A stretch of 64,000 bases of DNA from Spizellomyces punctatus DAOM BR117 (GCF_000182565.1 NW_015971542.1:1408873-1472872); one strand, 5' to 3'; counted from the stretch's first letter, positions 45,807-59,472 are shown. The notes: generated by a model from the sequence alone, not told the origin. Made by a program: numbers and translations.

Positions 45807-48800
45807 TCATGGGCCCTCCACCACCGGCGTTGACTCGCCACCGCTTAGGAGACCGCGAGTCAATTCTCGTAGGGGCTCCAGTGCAGGCCATCGGTACGGA
45901 AAGTATTCCATGAAATACATAAAAAGTGATATCTAGTGATAGGATGGATTAGCCAAAATCACTGATAGCGGGTTACAAAGTGTGACACGTACCCATTTCG
46001 CTAGCGCGGGCGGCCAGCACCTGCAGGCACCGCTTGAGGACACGATCAATGAGGCCGGGGCATGCTCTTTAAATATTGGCTTTGAAAAAAGCGTGCTAAA
46101 GGGCAAGGAAGGCGTGAGCGTTAAGGTAGTCTGCAGAAAGAGCCCAAGGGGAATACCTAAATAGAAGCTGCGCAAGATGAGCATAATTCTCTGCTGCGTG
46201 CTCTCGCGTTCCATAGTACACGAGCTGGTCCACAATATATGTAAACCTAAAGAACGCCTCTGACGTCTTATCCATTACGATCTCCTGTGATTAAGAAATA
46301 AGCTCATGACTCCGGTTACGCAACAATGTGTTGTTGATCTTACCGGATGGGTCATCTGAAAAGCGGACTCTGATTCGCCAATCAAATCCGGGAAGCTATC
46401 GAACTCTTTCAGTAATCGTACAATATGATGCTCTAGTGCACCATAAGAATAGCGCGAACCCGATGCCGACTGTGGTAATGTGTTAATCAATCTCTCTTCC
46501 GCTGCGCATAAAAGAAGGCACCATTACCTGAAATTCTGTCAGATATCCAAGGCTCAGCTTCAGCACAATAAACCGCCTCTCCTTTGGGCGTCTCCGGTTG
46601 TATATGGTAAGGTGTTCCACAATATACTTTTCCTAAGATACAATCGTGTGAGTAGGGTTACCATCACTTGAAGTTTGAAATCCAAGTTACCCTTCTCAGT
46701 CTATCCGTGTGCTTTAGCAATACATCCATTCGGGGAGTAATCTGCAAAACCGCCGAACGTTTCGGCGCGATGCCTACGGTCACACTGTGCCGATGCTTAT
46801 GTGGCCCGGAGTGCACAGGTGAGCTGACCATCGAATGGGCAGCTGAGGGCTGCACCAGTGTTGAATCTGGCACTGAGTCTGTGTCGCTGTCACTGATAGT
46901 GACATCCTCCACCGCAAAAAACATGGTATCATTCATCACCCAGCAATCCAAAGGATCGGTTAACAGATTTCCCACTTCAATGGTGGCTTTTAGAGGGTGA
47001 AGCTGCAAAGCCCAAACGTCTTCCTCCTTGGCTACGGCTGATGCTCCCTCGTCTTTGCGCCTGAACATGCCACGAAAAACAATCTCTTGATCCAAAATCT
47101 GCATTTGAGGTTGCCGACAGATTGCACGCAGATTAATAATCTTCTGATAGTCTTTCACTAGTCGACAGTTGATATAGATCTCAACGTTCTTTTCTACGGG
47201 CTGGTTCGCTGCCGTCAGAGATGCCTGACGCTGAATTCCTGGAATAACAGGCTGCCCCGAACTTGGAACAGATTGCCGGCAGATGTTGTAAGTAGAATTG
47301 GCTGAAGGTCGCAGGCGTATGTACACCCTCGCTTGACTTTCTGGCTCCACTGTTACGTTTCTGAACAGCTTTGCACTTGTCCTGGACAAGGAAAACACGA
47401 GCTCCGTATCGTCGTCATGAGATATGCTACTGTGCACCGTAAATTCAAGGGGAACAGACTCGCGGTTGCAGATGATCATGCTTCGTGCAGCATATTCAGT
47501 TCCAAAGTAAAGATGATCCATAACTATGGAAGATACATTCGCATCTGCCCCATGAACATACACGTCAAACACATGATTTGACGCAGGCTCAATTGCAACA
47601 CCAGCGGTCACGTTTCCAGTATAAGCTGAGCCTGTCGATGTCGTCGCGGGCGTCCGCCGGATGTTCTGACGAGCAACAATTTCCATTGAAACTCTGATGA
47701 TTTTGGTATCCGCTGGATTATCAAGGTTTTCGATGAAAACGTACGTGGTGTAGACGCCCCTTGCACTGGTCATGAAATTGACGCTGATCGTATGAGCGTC
47801 CCGCTGACCTCCACCACCGCTAGCAACAGACCGGGTGCCGTCAAGGGTGCCCTCTGTTCGACTAAAGGAGATCCAAGACTTGTCTGCTTCGCTTAAGGTT
47901 CGAACGCGGTAGGAAATGCGGTCAGAAGACGGGTTTTCAAGGAGCAGCTTTTTCATGGCAACATTCGAAGCGAGGTCTTGTTGCCCGAGATCTAATTCGA
48001 ACAGTCCCTCTATTTCCGATCCGCGTTCCGATATTCGCTTGCATCCGCGTAGCTGGATATGTCCTGGATTTCGGCGTAAAACAGGGATATTGAGCGAGTC
48101 GCTGACCGAAGGCCGGCTTGACACAGAGGTTTGTCCACGCTCAAAGCCACTCAGTGATGATGATGACATCGCCTCAGAGCACAGGAAGTCCTCGTCTCCT
48201 TCCTCGCCAGAAGATACAGGTTCCTCAACAGGTAGTTTCCCAATGATTGATTCCGTGGTCTTATCTGTCCGCTGTTCTGAGATAAAGAGCTCTGGAACAG
48301 TATCATTCGGGTCCGTCTCACTGCCAAGATACCTGCTTTCGAGCCTTCCCGTTATGTCTTCCACTATCGATACATATACCACCTGCGGCGATCGACTGAG
48401 AGAGTTCTTATCCAATACAAGGACCTTGATGTCGTCAGATATGCCTCCTATTTGCGGGTCAAGGAGCTCGAACACCAGTTGCAACCGTCCTCCAGGACCA
48501 ACGCTTCCGCACATATCCTCATCCAAAGGAGTAACTCTGAGTAAATTCGCAGCGTTCGGAAGTTCCATTGGATATTCAAAAACCACCTTGAACTCCAGCG
48601 GGAACGCTGCTGACAGGTTTGTCACCTCAACGATGGCACGCTGAGTCGGAATCATTAACGGTGAAGGGTAGTCGTGGCCGGATGTACTCTCGGACGCACT
48701 CAAAGCGCTCGACTGCCGTCGAATGGGAACGACACCGTCTTCATCCACGCCATCTTCGTCTTCCGAGTCTTCTTCGGTATCAGATGCTAAGATACTGCGG

Positions 48801-51800
48801 AATTCTACCCGCTTTTGCGAAATCGTAAATGTTTGACCTTCGTGAATTATGCCTCTTATCGGAATATTCTCCATCATTCGGTTTCCCTCCACGTCTCCCT
48901 GATTTCTCGAAGTGATACAGAGACTACCAAACGTAATGCCATCTGGGTTTGTCAACGAACGCGCATTGGGATGATTGGCGGGCAGCCTGGAGTCTTCCCT
49001 TGCATATGCTCTCACTCGTACTTCAATGGAGCCTCGTGGATTTAACGTCACCGACCCTACCAGAGGAGAATTGGAAAAGCGCGATAATACATCCAACCTA
49101 ACAAATTCGGCAACGTCGAGGGTGAGAGTAAACCCGATATCAAACTTAACCTCCTCATCAGCCGTGTTCACGATGGTAAACCATGTGTCACATGGTAGAG
49201 CGGTCGGTATATGTGGATGAGTTAAAGGTGGTAGCACCAGCTCTCCCGACACCAGGCGTTCAAAGCGTAGTTCGAACAGGGTTAACTGGCAGCTGACGGC
49301 AATCCCCATCACATTGCGCGGATTGAATAAGTTCACTATTCCAATATTGAGTATGTGGGGCCCAATGGCTCTGGGTTCCAACACGCGCGGTTTCAGCACA
49401 GCATCTATCACTTGAGTTCCGTTTGCGTCAACTTTACTCTTGGTTGCTCCGGCATTCTTTTCCTCTCCTGACACTATGTCAAGAGCATCTGGAAGCTGCA
49501 GCTCATACAACAAGGGGATATCCGCGAGATTACGGAGAGTAAACTTAAGCTTGGCGTCATTCCAGCTATTGAAATGCCCAACTTTGCCGAGATCCACCAG
49601 AGTGGGTTCCACCTCGCCGCGTGATAGACAATATGACGCTTGTAGATCGACCACCCCGAGAGTCAGCTTCTTTCTGACGTCCTCAAAACACAGAATTCCT
49701 CTCAGTGTGAACTTCTTCCCGCTGACAAGATTGCCAACTGCCTCATCATTTCCGGCCAAGGCAGACGGGCTTGGGATTGACACATATGCCGTAATCTTTT
49801 CTCCTGGTTGGATCGAAATCTTGGGGCTGCATGGCTTCCAACCGTCTTTTGGGCAAGCCATACTGATAGGAGCATTTTCTGCACTAATTTCGAGCAGACC
49901 GTTTGATACACGCTCGTTCGTTATACGGGCTTCACTGCGTACACTCCATCTGATATTCAAATCGAGGTCACTTGTGGCGGCGATTATGAGGACTGTGTTG
50001 GAGATGTTCTCCACTGCAAGAGATTTCTCGTACAACGGCAGTGCATCAGCTCCTTCTCGCCTTTGAAGTACGACCTGCTTTTCTTCCACGACATTCGGAG
50101 CGACCGATGATGTCCCTTGAGATCTTGTTATGTCACTCACAGGAACATCCACATAAATATCGTCCCATCGAACAGCCGATGGTTGAGCGGATGGTTGAGC
50201 GGCCGCAGCAGGTAAAACGTCGCTGGTAAGAGTTCTCGTACCTGTCAAGGCCCTAAGAGGCGCGCAAGGACCGACTTTCACCATCCCCATGTCCGCGAAC
50301 AGGCGTACCTCTACCTTGACCTTCTGCGCAGAGTTATTCAAATTGATAGCATTAATAAAATGCTGGATGAAACCATAGCCAGTGCATCGCAAATGGAAAG
50401 TGATGCGTTCCCGAGGTGACGATCGATTGCCCTCAACGCCACTGGGGATGCCCATTGCACTTTGCTCGGAACCAGCGACGCCCTCTGTTCGACCTTCCAA
50501 CCTGCCTACGTAATCGGCAAGTTCTATCTGAGGATTGGAAGACTGGAGACGAAACTCTAAGGGTAGCTTGCTAGATAAGTTGCATACGTAGAAACTTCCG
50601 CTGAATATTCCCCCTATCTCGGAAGTGCAGCCCAGGTCGATGAGAGCATCAGAGACACTCAAAAGAGACTGACCAATGACCGCGCTAAATTTGGCGGTGT
50701 ACGTCGTGAGATGATACAGTGTGTCTACTGGAGCTCCGGCCTCATTTTGGGTTACGCGATCAACAGAAGCAGGTGAAAACTGTTCCTTCTTCAAAACGAG
50801 GAACTTGATACCTCCTACGAGTGTCCGATAGTCATCGCCCGATGAGTTTCCGGTCGCGGTACCGGACCCACCAGCCGTGACGGATGCGACACTCTGACCC
50901 TTGGCTGCACCGGGACCCGTTCGCCTTGCCGAGGTCCCACCCAAATACGGCTGCAGCGCTATGTACACGGTTAAGCGTTTCTGCGGCGCCAGCGGGACTT
51001 CCGTTGCCGGAATTTCCGAATTCGGGTCGGTAAAAATGAAACATTGTTGTGCCAAATTTGACACTGCGCTAATGTACAGATCCTCGTCAGACACATTCTC
51101 GACTTCATACGGGACTATTCGCGCATATTTCTTTTGGCCGTCGAGATAGCAGTAGCCTAAATCCAGCTCTGCCGATGTCGCCAACGGATCTGGCAGGGAG
51201 GGGAAGCGCAAGTAGACCGGTGCTATAGCATAAAATAAGAAGGTCACAGTTGCGGGTTGTCCTGTGATCTGATTCATAATAGAAAATGTCTGCGATTGGC
51301 GACCAACTATTGTTGGTGTGATCCAGAGCTCTACCCGGCGGGTTTCTTTCTGGGAAAGAGTGCCATGTACGTAGTTGAAGTTGAGAATTGAGGGACCTTC
51401 AGGTGGAATGATTGTGAAAGGAAGTGCCGCTGGGCTTCGATTTGTCATAGTAAAATAACAATCCTTGCGTTCCATAATTTTGATGTTTCCGAGTTCAATC
51501 TGCGGAACTTCTACGATCAGAGTCGGCACCGGTTCAACGGCAGAGACATTGGGCTCCGGTCCTGGCTCGCGGGTGGGTGAGGGAGGCCCAGCTGGAGGGC
51601 TTGCTGGAAGTCCTTGCACATTGGATTCCACAAAGTTCGGTGGTGAACTTGGTGAAGACTGAAGAACGCCTGGAAAGAGGCGCGGAGAAGGAGAACGACC
51701 ATCTGCAGAACGATCTCCCAAGAATGCGGAGACGGTTGCGGCTTCCCCTGGCTGCAACATATCACGTACGGCAGTGGGTTGTCTCTCTTGTTGCTCAGCA

Positions 51801-54800
51801 AGTGCTTCCAGATACGAACGATGATCGTAGCATACAAGCGCACTGAAAGAAACCTCTTTGGTGAGGTCCGTATTCTTATGCTCGTGGACATAGAGCACGC
51901 CAGAACAGGTTTCACGGAGTCCATGTGTACTCTCGGCAGTATTTGGCAGAGGTGGTGACGACCGTCCAGAAAACCCCGGGTCTTCGCCCTTCCCTTCCAG
52001 GGAGGACACGCTGCTAGACAGTGTCGTTTCCAACGAGTCATCTGCGGTCGAGGCCCTAAACCCTGATACCGTCACTGCCGATTCCGACGCCTTTTCAATG
52101 GGACGGAAGAAGACAGCAACTGCTCGGATTGTCCGCGGCTCAATCGCGAACACAATACTGTGCTCTGTCCGTTTGACCTTCAACGACGCTGGGAGGGTGA
52201 GTGCACCTGGCTGCTGCTGATCGGCTGTCGGCTGACTTTCAGGACTGAAAGCAAGCTGGGACGGACGGCGACTAATGTCCACACTCTCAGCAACAGAATT
52301 AATTCTCGCACGCTCATTTCCAACTGGTTCCGAGTTATAGTCTTGGTCTATCTGGGTATTCGGCGTTGTCTCACCATTCTCTACATCTGCAGCAGCAGGT
52401 AACAGAGAGCTTTGCAAATCCTTTTTCTGGTCGTTCGTGGGCTCTTCTTCAGCATATTCGTCGACCACAATACCAGCACGTAGTTTGTCCAACTTCTCGA
52501 TCAGCTTTTTCACCTTGTCCTTTCGGCCCTTTCGCCTGGCTATCTTCAGTTTCTGCTCCAAATGCTCGATTTCCTCCTCCATCTCCTTTGAGAGCATCAT
52601 GATAGGTCGGCGCCGACGTCGTCTAGGTTCGCCATCCGGTGCGCTCACGTCTTCAACATAATCGTCCTCGTTATCAACGACATCAAAAGAGAATGTCCCA
52701 ACACACCCTACGAATTGGAGTTCCTGAGGATCAATTCGCACCTCGAATGTGCGGATTTTCTTGAAACTGGTGTTTGAAATTACTATATGCTGGACCGTAG
52801 AACACAGTTCGTTGATAAGGCATGGACCAAAGTCAATTGACAGATTTTCGATAAAGAAAGGCGCGGGCTTGCGGATGTTGGCTTTCACAGAAATGACCTG
52901 ATCATTTTCACGATCTTGGACATTCTCAATGGTTAGACGCTCATGAAAAGGCCCCGCAAGGGAAGGATCAAACATGAATTCGATCTCGCGCTTGCCGTAA
53001 CCACGTACCACGCCCATTCGTGATTCACCAAGGATCAGGTCTCCGGAGGCAATAGACCCAGACTTGCGTATCGCATATAGCAGAGGTGCTTCCGAATTAT
53101 TACGTATAACAATAGTTTTGGTGCGATGTTCGTTTTTGTTGAGCGGCCCGAAATTAATGTTTTTCTGATTGAGATCCATGAAGGAGCGACAAAGCGATGA
53201 ACGCAACATCAACTCTCTGACGGGGATGAGATCTTGATGGCCTTGTAGCAATTGTTCAAACTGGGGTTGTTGAAGTTCCCTATCGAACTCCACAAGCCTC
53301 AAAAACACTCGAGCATCCTGCTTGCGTGGCGCCCCCTAGCAGAATAATTGCAATATTAATTAGTCCGCAGGTATTGCGGTGATGTATGTGAGTTTGAACG
53401 TACCTGAACATAGGGCTTATTTCCGGCAGCCGGAGTAAAGACCAGCACTATAGGCATGTCACTCTCAGCAGGCACTTCCACTAGGGAGACTGGAACTAGC
53501 CGTCCGTCCTGTATTGCATTCTCCAGCTCCCGGTTGAGGTGAAGTCGCGCGCGGACGTATTTCTCTTCTCCAGAGGGTTTTGGGAACATGGGAGGAAATT
53601 TACCTGTTGCACTCTCCAGCATTGTCAGTAATACGTCAATTGCAATCTTGGATGATTCCAGCACATTATTCAGCATTGTTGTCGAACGCTTTTCGGCTTG
53701 TTCGACATTCCGCAAGGCTAAATCAATGGACTTTGTCATGTCTTGCTCGACCTCCTCTTCCTCCCCGACTATTCTTGCAGACTCATTGGATGCATCGTCT
53801 CCTAAACCCGAACTGTTCTTCACGCCACTCGAACTCGGTCGCCCTGACGTGTCCTCTTCAACTGAGTTCGGCTTACGATCGCGGAATTGGGTACGTAAAT
53901 GTTTCAGAGTGCTCACGGGAAAATGTTGCACATGAGTGCGCCGACGTGGGGAACGACGCCCGTCCTTGCTGACAATGGATGACGCTAGGTCCAGGTAGTC
54001 TGTTGTTCCAGTGGCTTCCGAAACATCGCCAAATGACCGGAGCTTGGCAAGTGCGGCGGGAATCGCCTTCGCGGGTGCAGAAATTGCTCCATTTGAGCCT
54101 TCTGTCCGCGGCAGTTTACGCCGATCACTTATCGATTCCAGTAGACGCTCTCGTCTCTCCACAGTACTAGAGGATGGGAGCTCATGAGCTGGGGATATGG
54201 GCCGGCCCTTTGTGTATATTTTTATGTCTTCGGGTAAAGATGCTTCGATTTCCAACACGAGGCGCTTCTTTGAGATATTGGCTATGGTGAAGGTTCTTAC
54301 TACGGGTGAATTGAGTACGACTGCCCCAAAATCAATGAAATTTGTGGATGTTGGTGTCAGTACACGATAGAAGAGGGAATGGAAAGTAACCCGGTGTTTG
54401 TCGATGTTAGTGGATCGAACCTCAACGCTTTGGGTATTATCTCTATTGAGAAGATTGACCACCGTAATTTGTTTCCGGTAATCTGGGTTAACCTTTCGTG
54501 GATATATATCAATCTTTGCCTCTATCGACTGCTTCGGTGGAATAGTGATTTCGTCTCGAAATGTGTTGAGAACTTTTGACACAAAGCGTAGTTCCACGCG
54601 GGCGGTCAAATCGGAGCAATTTGTAATCTGAATTGGCAAGGAATTCAACGTGCCTACATCTGTGTCTCCAAAGTTGACAACGGTTGGAGAGACTTCGATA
54701 AATGATGTACATGCTCTGGCCTTGCATTGAATGATCTTCTTTTCTTTCACCAGTGCCCCAGGATGAGCGTAAGCCAGCGTAATGCGGAAATTTCGCTTGG

Positions 54801-56776
54801 TGAGTCGACCACCTCGATAGTCTGGGGTCAGCGCGTCTTTCTCTGGTCGAAAACACACTTCGATTATTCGCTCACTCCCGGGTCGAAGCGCCATCTCTTC
54901 AATTCGTCGGTACTCCTCCCCATTGCTACCAACCCCCTCGCCAACCGTTCGTTCCAAATAATCCGAATCTTCTGACTCTGCATCATCGTCCTGCTCAGCC
55001 GTAAGCTTCGATGTCGCTGCAATCAAGGCGGCGAGATCAGCCGATGAATGCTCCATGTCTTCTGTTTCACTTTCTTCTCTACTCAGTAAGGAAGGCGACG
55101 ATGGTCTGGAACTCACAGCGCTGGGTGGGTGGGAGATGTCACTGTTGGTTGTTGACACGAAGGAAAGCTCACGGAGCCTATCTATTAAGCGATCGCCTAC
55201 TTCCGTCAGCGTCGGTCGTCCTTCGTGCGCATTCTCATGCGCCGATTCTTCCCGCTGGAACACGACTCCTGCAGTATCAGCGGAGAAGCCAATTTCTAAA
55301 GGAATTTCTGATATATTGCGCAGCACAAGACGTTGCTTCGCCCATTGACCTGAAGAACAATCACCAAAATCTAATACCGTGCCGCTGCTGACGACCAGAG
55401 ACTCTTCACGCAGAGCGGATCGCACTACTGCATGAATTGTAGCTTGCACAGTATTTCCAGAATCATTCGCGTTCTCCAATTGAAGATCATAATTAAATTC
55501 GCCCACTTCTCGGGGACGGAATGTGATGCGAATTCTGCGCGGAGAGTAAGAAGGGATCGGCTTTCCATCTAGTGGCTCCCCCGTGTCGTAATCAGACAAC
55601 TTTAGCCAAGTGTTATCTTGTCGGTTAGACAAGTCGACTGTGTTTAGGATCCAATACAAGTCGATTTCGGATCTGTTCCAAACGGTGAAATCCTTAAAGT
55701 ATGTTCCTCCAACAACGCAATCGTCAAACATTAGGCCAGTATCTCCAATGTCAGTCCAGAGCACTGAGCGGCAAACTCTTGAACGAAATTTCACAGTAAC
55801 CTAAGTCAGAGCGCATTATGCCAAGCTGACCCCACGCCTTATCATCGAGACGTGCGCTTACCTGGTAGTCCGGCGGTGATTGAGTGTTTGGTGTCAAAAT
55901 CTCATCTTCATCTCGACCAAGGGCACTTCCGCCCTTCACCTTCCAGCTTTCAATCCCACTGCTACGATCGCCGTCAGTACCTATCTTTGGACCCTTTGTG
56001 TCCCATTCTTGAAGTATCGGAGCAACCGATGCGGTAACATCCAAAGTTCCATTTCTTTGTTCTGGGAACTTCCCATCGATTCGGTAGGCGAAAAAGAAAA
56101 GCAAGCCATTAACCTCGAAGAAGTCATATGTCTCGTCTTCACCGGCGAGCCCTTCAATCTTTGCAGATTTGTCTCCTCCTGCATCATCACGATCACCCGA
56201 CCGCCGTCCCCTGCCAGGCGCTTCCGGCAAAAAGGCCAAGATTACTTTTGTTGCTTCTCCCGGTGCAATACAGAGTTCATCGATGTGATTGACATAATTG
56301 AATAACTGATTAAATTGATGCCCGTGTAATGCATTCTGTTCAGTCCCAAATACACCAATTGCCGCCGCGGCTACCGTATTTGTGGTTATTGGAATGGGTG
56401 TGTCCGCAGATGCCTCACTAGGTGTGTCCGGCTCTGGTGACGTTTGATAGTTGAAGAACGGATCCAGATCCGAAAGGCCAGATTCTACAGAGGAGGACAA
56501 AGACGTCGACGATGGATCCGGCTGAGATAATCTGCGACTCTCTGGCCGTCGGTCGCGGTCGGGAAGATTCTCGTTGGTCAGTTGAAATGCAATCTGCGAA
56601 CCGAGCGTCGAACGCAGCTTCACCGTAAGGTACGAAGAAGAAATATTTCGAAGCTCAAAACGCCGTAGTGCATGAAGCCCATTGAGATAGACGCTATCCA
56701 AAACGAGTTTATTGGACATGTTCACCATCTCCAACAGCGGCCGACCCGTTGGCGGAACAACCTCCGACGTAGCCAT
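45807..56776 (-). CDS. Giant ASH/MSP-like repeat protein (about 3,470 residues)
   Basis: Exons join in phase: 56776-55862, 55800-53404, 53335-46691 (6,645 nt), 46632-46528, 46469-46344, 46284-46157, about 46072 to 45990 and a last exon ending near 45807. The protein is built from many immunoglobulin-like ASH/HYDIN-type repeats whose first strand reads like a fixed pattern: VVNFGDTDVGTLNSLPIQIT, FIDFGAVVLNSPVVRTFTIA, SIDFGPCLINELCSTVQHIV, IELGNIKIMERKDCYFTMTN, LIDLGCTSEIGGIFSGSFYV, LVDLGKVGHFNSWNDAKLKF and VMDHLYFGTEYAARSMIICN. Long Ser/Pro/acidic linkers separate them. A coiled coil (EMEEEIEHLEQKLKIARRKG) lies near residue 1,350. The C-terminal 150 residues, in small exons, are helical and unlike ASH repeats (EKYIVEHLTIYNRRRPKERR, SEAFFRFTYIVDQLVYYGTR). 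The phase of the final junction is unresolved, so the stop at 45807 is tentative. It may be a flagellar protein of the HYDIN/CFAP47/CFAP65/CFAP74 type, but I cannot assign an orthologue. Confidence 0.85.
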
Positions 56777-57209
56777 CACCGGCTAAGCTTTAAAAGTCAG
56801 TTGTTCAGCGGAGTTTTCTATACCCAATCCATCCACTTGATAACTAGATTTGTTGAAGACACACTCGGATTACACCAGGGTTGCTCCTCTGCTACAAATG
56901 AGAGACATTGCCACTTCAAAAACGCTGAACGCTCTCCGCAGCCAAGTGAATCAACTGCATTAATGATCACTTACAGCAGGAAAGTATTTCCCAGAGGAAC
57001 AAGAGTAATCATCAGTGCGAGATTGTCAACATGAACCAAGGAAATTTGAAGTGTGATGTCGGTCGTGAGGATCTCGCAAAAATCCTGAACCCGACAAAGA
57101 TCGGGCAAATTCTGACTCATCGGCGGACCCTTTGACAGATGGCAGTGGCACAGATCGACCCTCGTCCGCGACGAGTCTTTGTCCGTTCTTGTTTTTTGCT
57201 TGAGGGACA
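56777..57209. promoter_or_regulatory. Divergent intergenic region, giant ASH gene / GPN2
   Basis: About 430 bp separating the starts of the giant ASH-repeat gene (-) and GPN2 (+). No TATA box or clear motif. Minus-strand frames of up to 100 codons here show no family resemblance. Confidence 0.35.
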
Positions 57210-58347
57210 GATGCCTTTTGGACAGATTGTCGTCGGGCCACCGGGGTCTGGAAAGACCACGTATTGTCACGGCATGTCTCAATTCTATGCTGCAACGAAT
57301 AGGTAAATGTCCGGCTTCAGATAGTGATCAATTTGGCCTTCCTGTCCTAATGAGATTCTTCATGCAGGGACGTTGCCATTGTCAACTTGGATCCTGCAAA
57401 TGAGGGAATGCCGTACGTGTCCAAACTCTTCATGCGTTTGGATGTGCAAGCAACTCTGATGCAGCTTTAGATATACCCCAGATATCAACATATCGGAGCT
57501 GATCACGTTGGAGGATGCCATGAAGGAATTTGGGTTGGGACCAAACGGAGGTACGTGTAGTTACTCTTTCTCAATAAGGTTGATTTTCATCTCAGATATC
57601 TCTTGCTCGCAGGCTTGATATATTGCATGGAATACCTGGAAAAGAATATGGACTGGTTGGAGAAACGGTTGGAGGATGTCAAAGGTAGATCAACAAGAAG
57701 ATAGTCTCAAAGCATGACATTGTCTAATCCTGGCAAAAAGAAAAGTACATCCTCTTTGACTGCCCGGGGCAAGTAGAGCTCTTTACACATCATAACTCGG
57801 TCAAAAACATTGTGGATCGTCTCCAAAAGCTCGATTACCGGCTGTGTTGCACGCACCTTGTGGACGCGCATTATTGCGTAGATCCTTCCAAATATGTTGC
57901 CTTATTGCTCTTATCCTTGAAGACAATGATACAGTTAGAGTTACCTCACGTCAATGTGCTGTCCAAGGTGGATCTCATTGAATCGTACGGGACGCTGGGT
58001 ATGACTACCGGATTGGTGTCGAAGCTGTTTTGTAGCTAATCTGCGGCATCCCGCTTGCAATTACAGCTTTCAATCTCGACTTTTATACTGAAGTTCAAGA
58101 CTTGTCGTATCTATTGCAACAACTGAATGAAGACGCGTTTGGAAAAAAGTACGTGAAGCTAAACGAAGCTTTATGCGAGCTTGTGAAAGAGTTTAGTCTG
58201 GTTGGTTTCTACACTCTGTCTATCGAAGACACGAAGAGTGTCCTGAGACTCGCCCGAATCATTGATAAAGCAAACGGATATGTTTATGGAGGACTGGACC
58301 CGGAACTCGAGCCCTCGTTGACAACTGACCCTGCAGGTTTCACGTAG
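57210..58347 (+). CDS. GPN2: GPN-loop GTPase 2
   Basis: Dimeric GPN-loop GTPase needed for RNA polymerase II (and III) assembly and nuclear import. It starts [20 protein letters not shown] (Walker A/G1). After the first intron comes [20 protein letters not shown], then EFGLGPNGG, which contains the defining Gly-Pro-Asn loop. [17 protein letters not shown] is the G3 region and [14 protein letters not shown] the G4 (xKxD). After the last intron, [20 protein letters not shown] and [20 protein letters not shown] match human GPN2. The C-terminal tail is shorter than in human. About six exons. It is convergent with FKBP (207 bp). Confidence 0.95.
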
Positions 58348-58554
58348 CAGCCTTGCAATGTAGCGAAGTATTTTGAGACCTAACCCGACTGAGCAACTGT
58401 AAATATGTCATTCTAGCATTTGTATATAAAGGTTAGCTAGTACGAAGGATGGGCGTTCCGCCAATTGTTGATGCATGAGCTGTCAAAAATCATGGCTCGA
58501 GAGAAGCCTACTCCAAAAGCTTTATTGGATTGAACTGGCTAAAATATCAAGCCC

Positions 58555-59472
58555 TTAGTTGATCTTCAACAATTCCACCTCGAAAGTCAAGTCGGCCTTA
58601 GGGGGGATACCTACAAGTACATGAACTGTGAGTAAATTTGGCATTGCGATTTTACGATGCGCTCAGCGGCTTTACCTGCGGGGTGACCCCTGTACACAAT
58701 ATCAAAGCAAAGCCATTAGCGACTGCAATATGCAAAGAGGATCAATGATCAATGGCACACCTTTCACCGTATGCGTAGTCGTATGTGATAAACAGCTTTG
58801 CCTTTTCACCAAGAGACATTTGAGGCACACCTTCGTCCCAGCCTGCACAATTACTGGTCAGTCCCGATCTCAATGCAGGCAATGAGATGATGCGAATGAA
58901 TTACCCTTAATAACCTGTCCGACGCCAATCTATGAACAACAGATCCATATTATCAGCAGTGGCAGATTACGTGATAAATTCCAAGTCACAGTTGACGATA
59001 CCTTGGTGACGAAAGGCTGGCCACGGTCCCTGCTGCTGTCAAACTTGCCACCATCCTTTGTGAACTGAATACCAGAGCAATGTAAGAGCGTCCTCTTTAG
59101 TCAAAGGACAAGGACAATGCAGTGATACTTACAGTACCAACATAGTGCATGGTGACCGAGTCACCCTATTAAGATCTTGGCGTTAAATTACGAACAACAA
59201 GCGCAAGTGTGCTTCAACCGCATAAAGCTATCATCTTCATACCTTCTTGGGGAAGTTGACACCGTCGCCGGCCTTGATGGTTTCCTTAGTGACACCCTAA
59301 AGCAAGCCATCTGAGTACCATCAAAAGGAATTTGGCGTGCACCATATAGAATGTGAAAGGCTAATTGCCACAAACATACCATGTTGAAAGCAGAAGCGTG
59401 AAAACGACGTGTCAAGAGTGTTTGATGAGATGAGATGCGAAGCGAACCGAGTGGGATGGTACGACGAAACAT
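58555..59472 (-). CDS. FPR1: FKBP-type prolyl isomerase with mitochondrial-type leader and second start
   Basis: FKBP12-type peptidyl-prolyl isomerase, target of FK506/rapamycin. The first exon (59472-59380, 31 codons) encodes [20 protein letters not shown] then [11 protein letters not shown], a presequence with several Arg and no acids. It ends exactly at an ATG codon that would be the normal FKBP12 start. The next exon (59296-59243) continues [18 protein letters not shown]. Later exons read [51 protein letters not shown] and [14 protein letters not shown], then [17 protein letters not shown] and stop. The active-site residues of the family (Y, F-D-S, V-I-K-G-W, Y-A-Y-G) are all present. Mitochondrial and cytosolic forms from two starts are inference. 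It is divergent from ATP16 (161 bp). Confidence 0.92.

Noticed and set aside
47916..50066. Plus-strand open frames of 200-240 codons under the giant ASH exon
   Set aside because: Shadows of a 6.6-kb coding exon; composition is serine/arginine-rich as expected for antisense of this reading frame.
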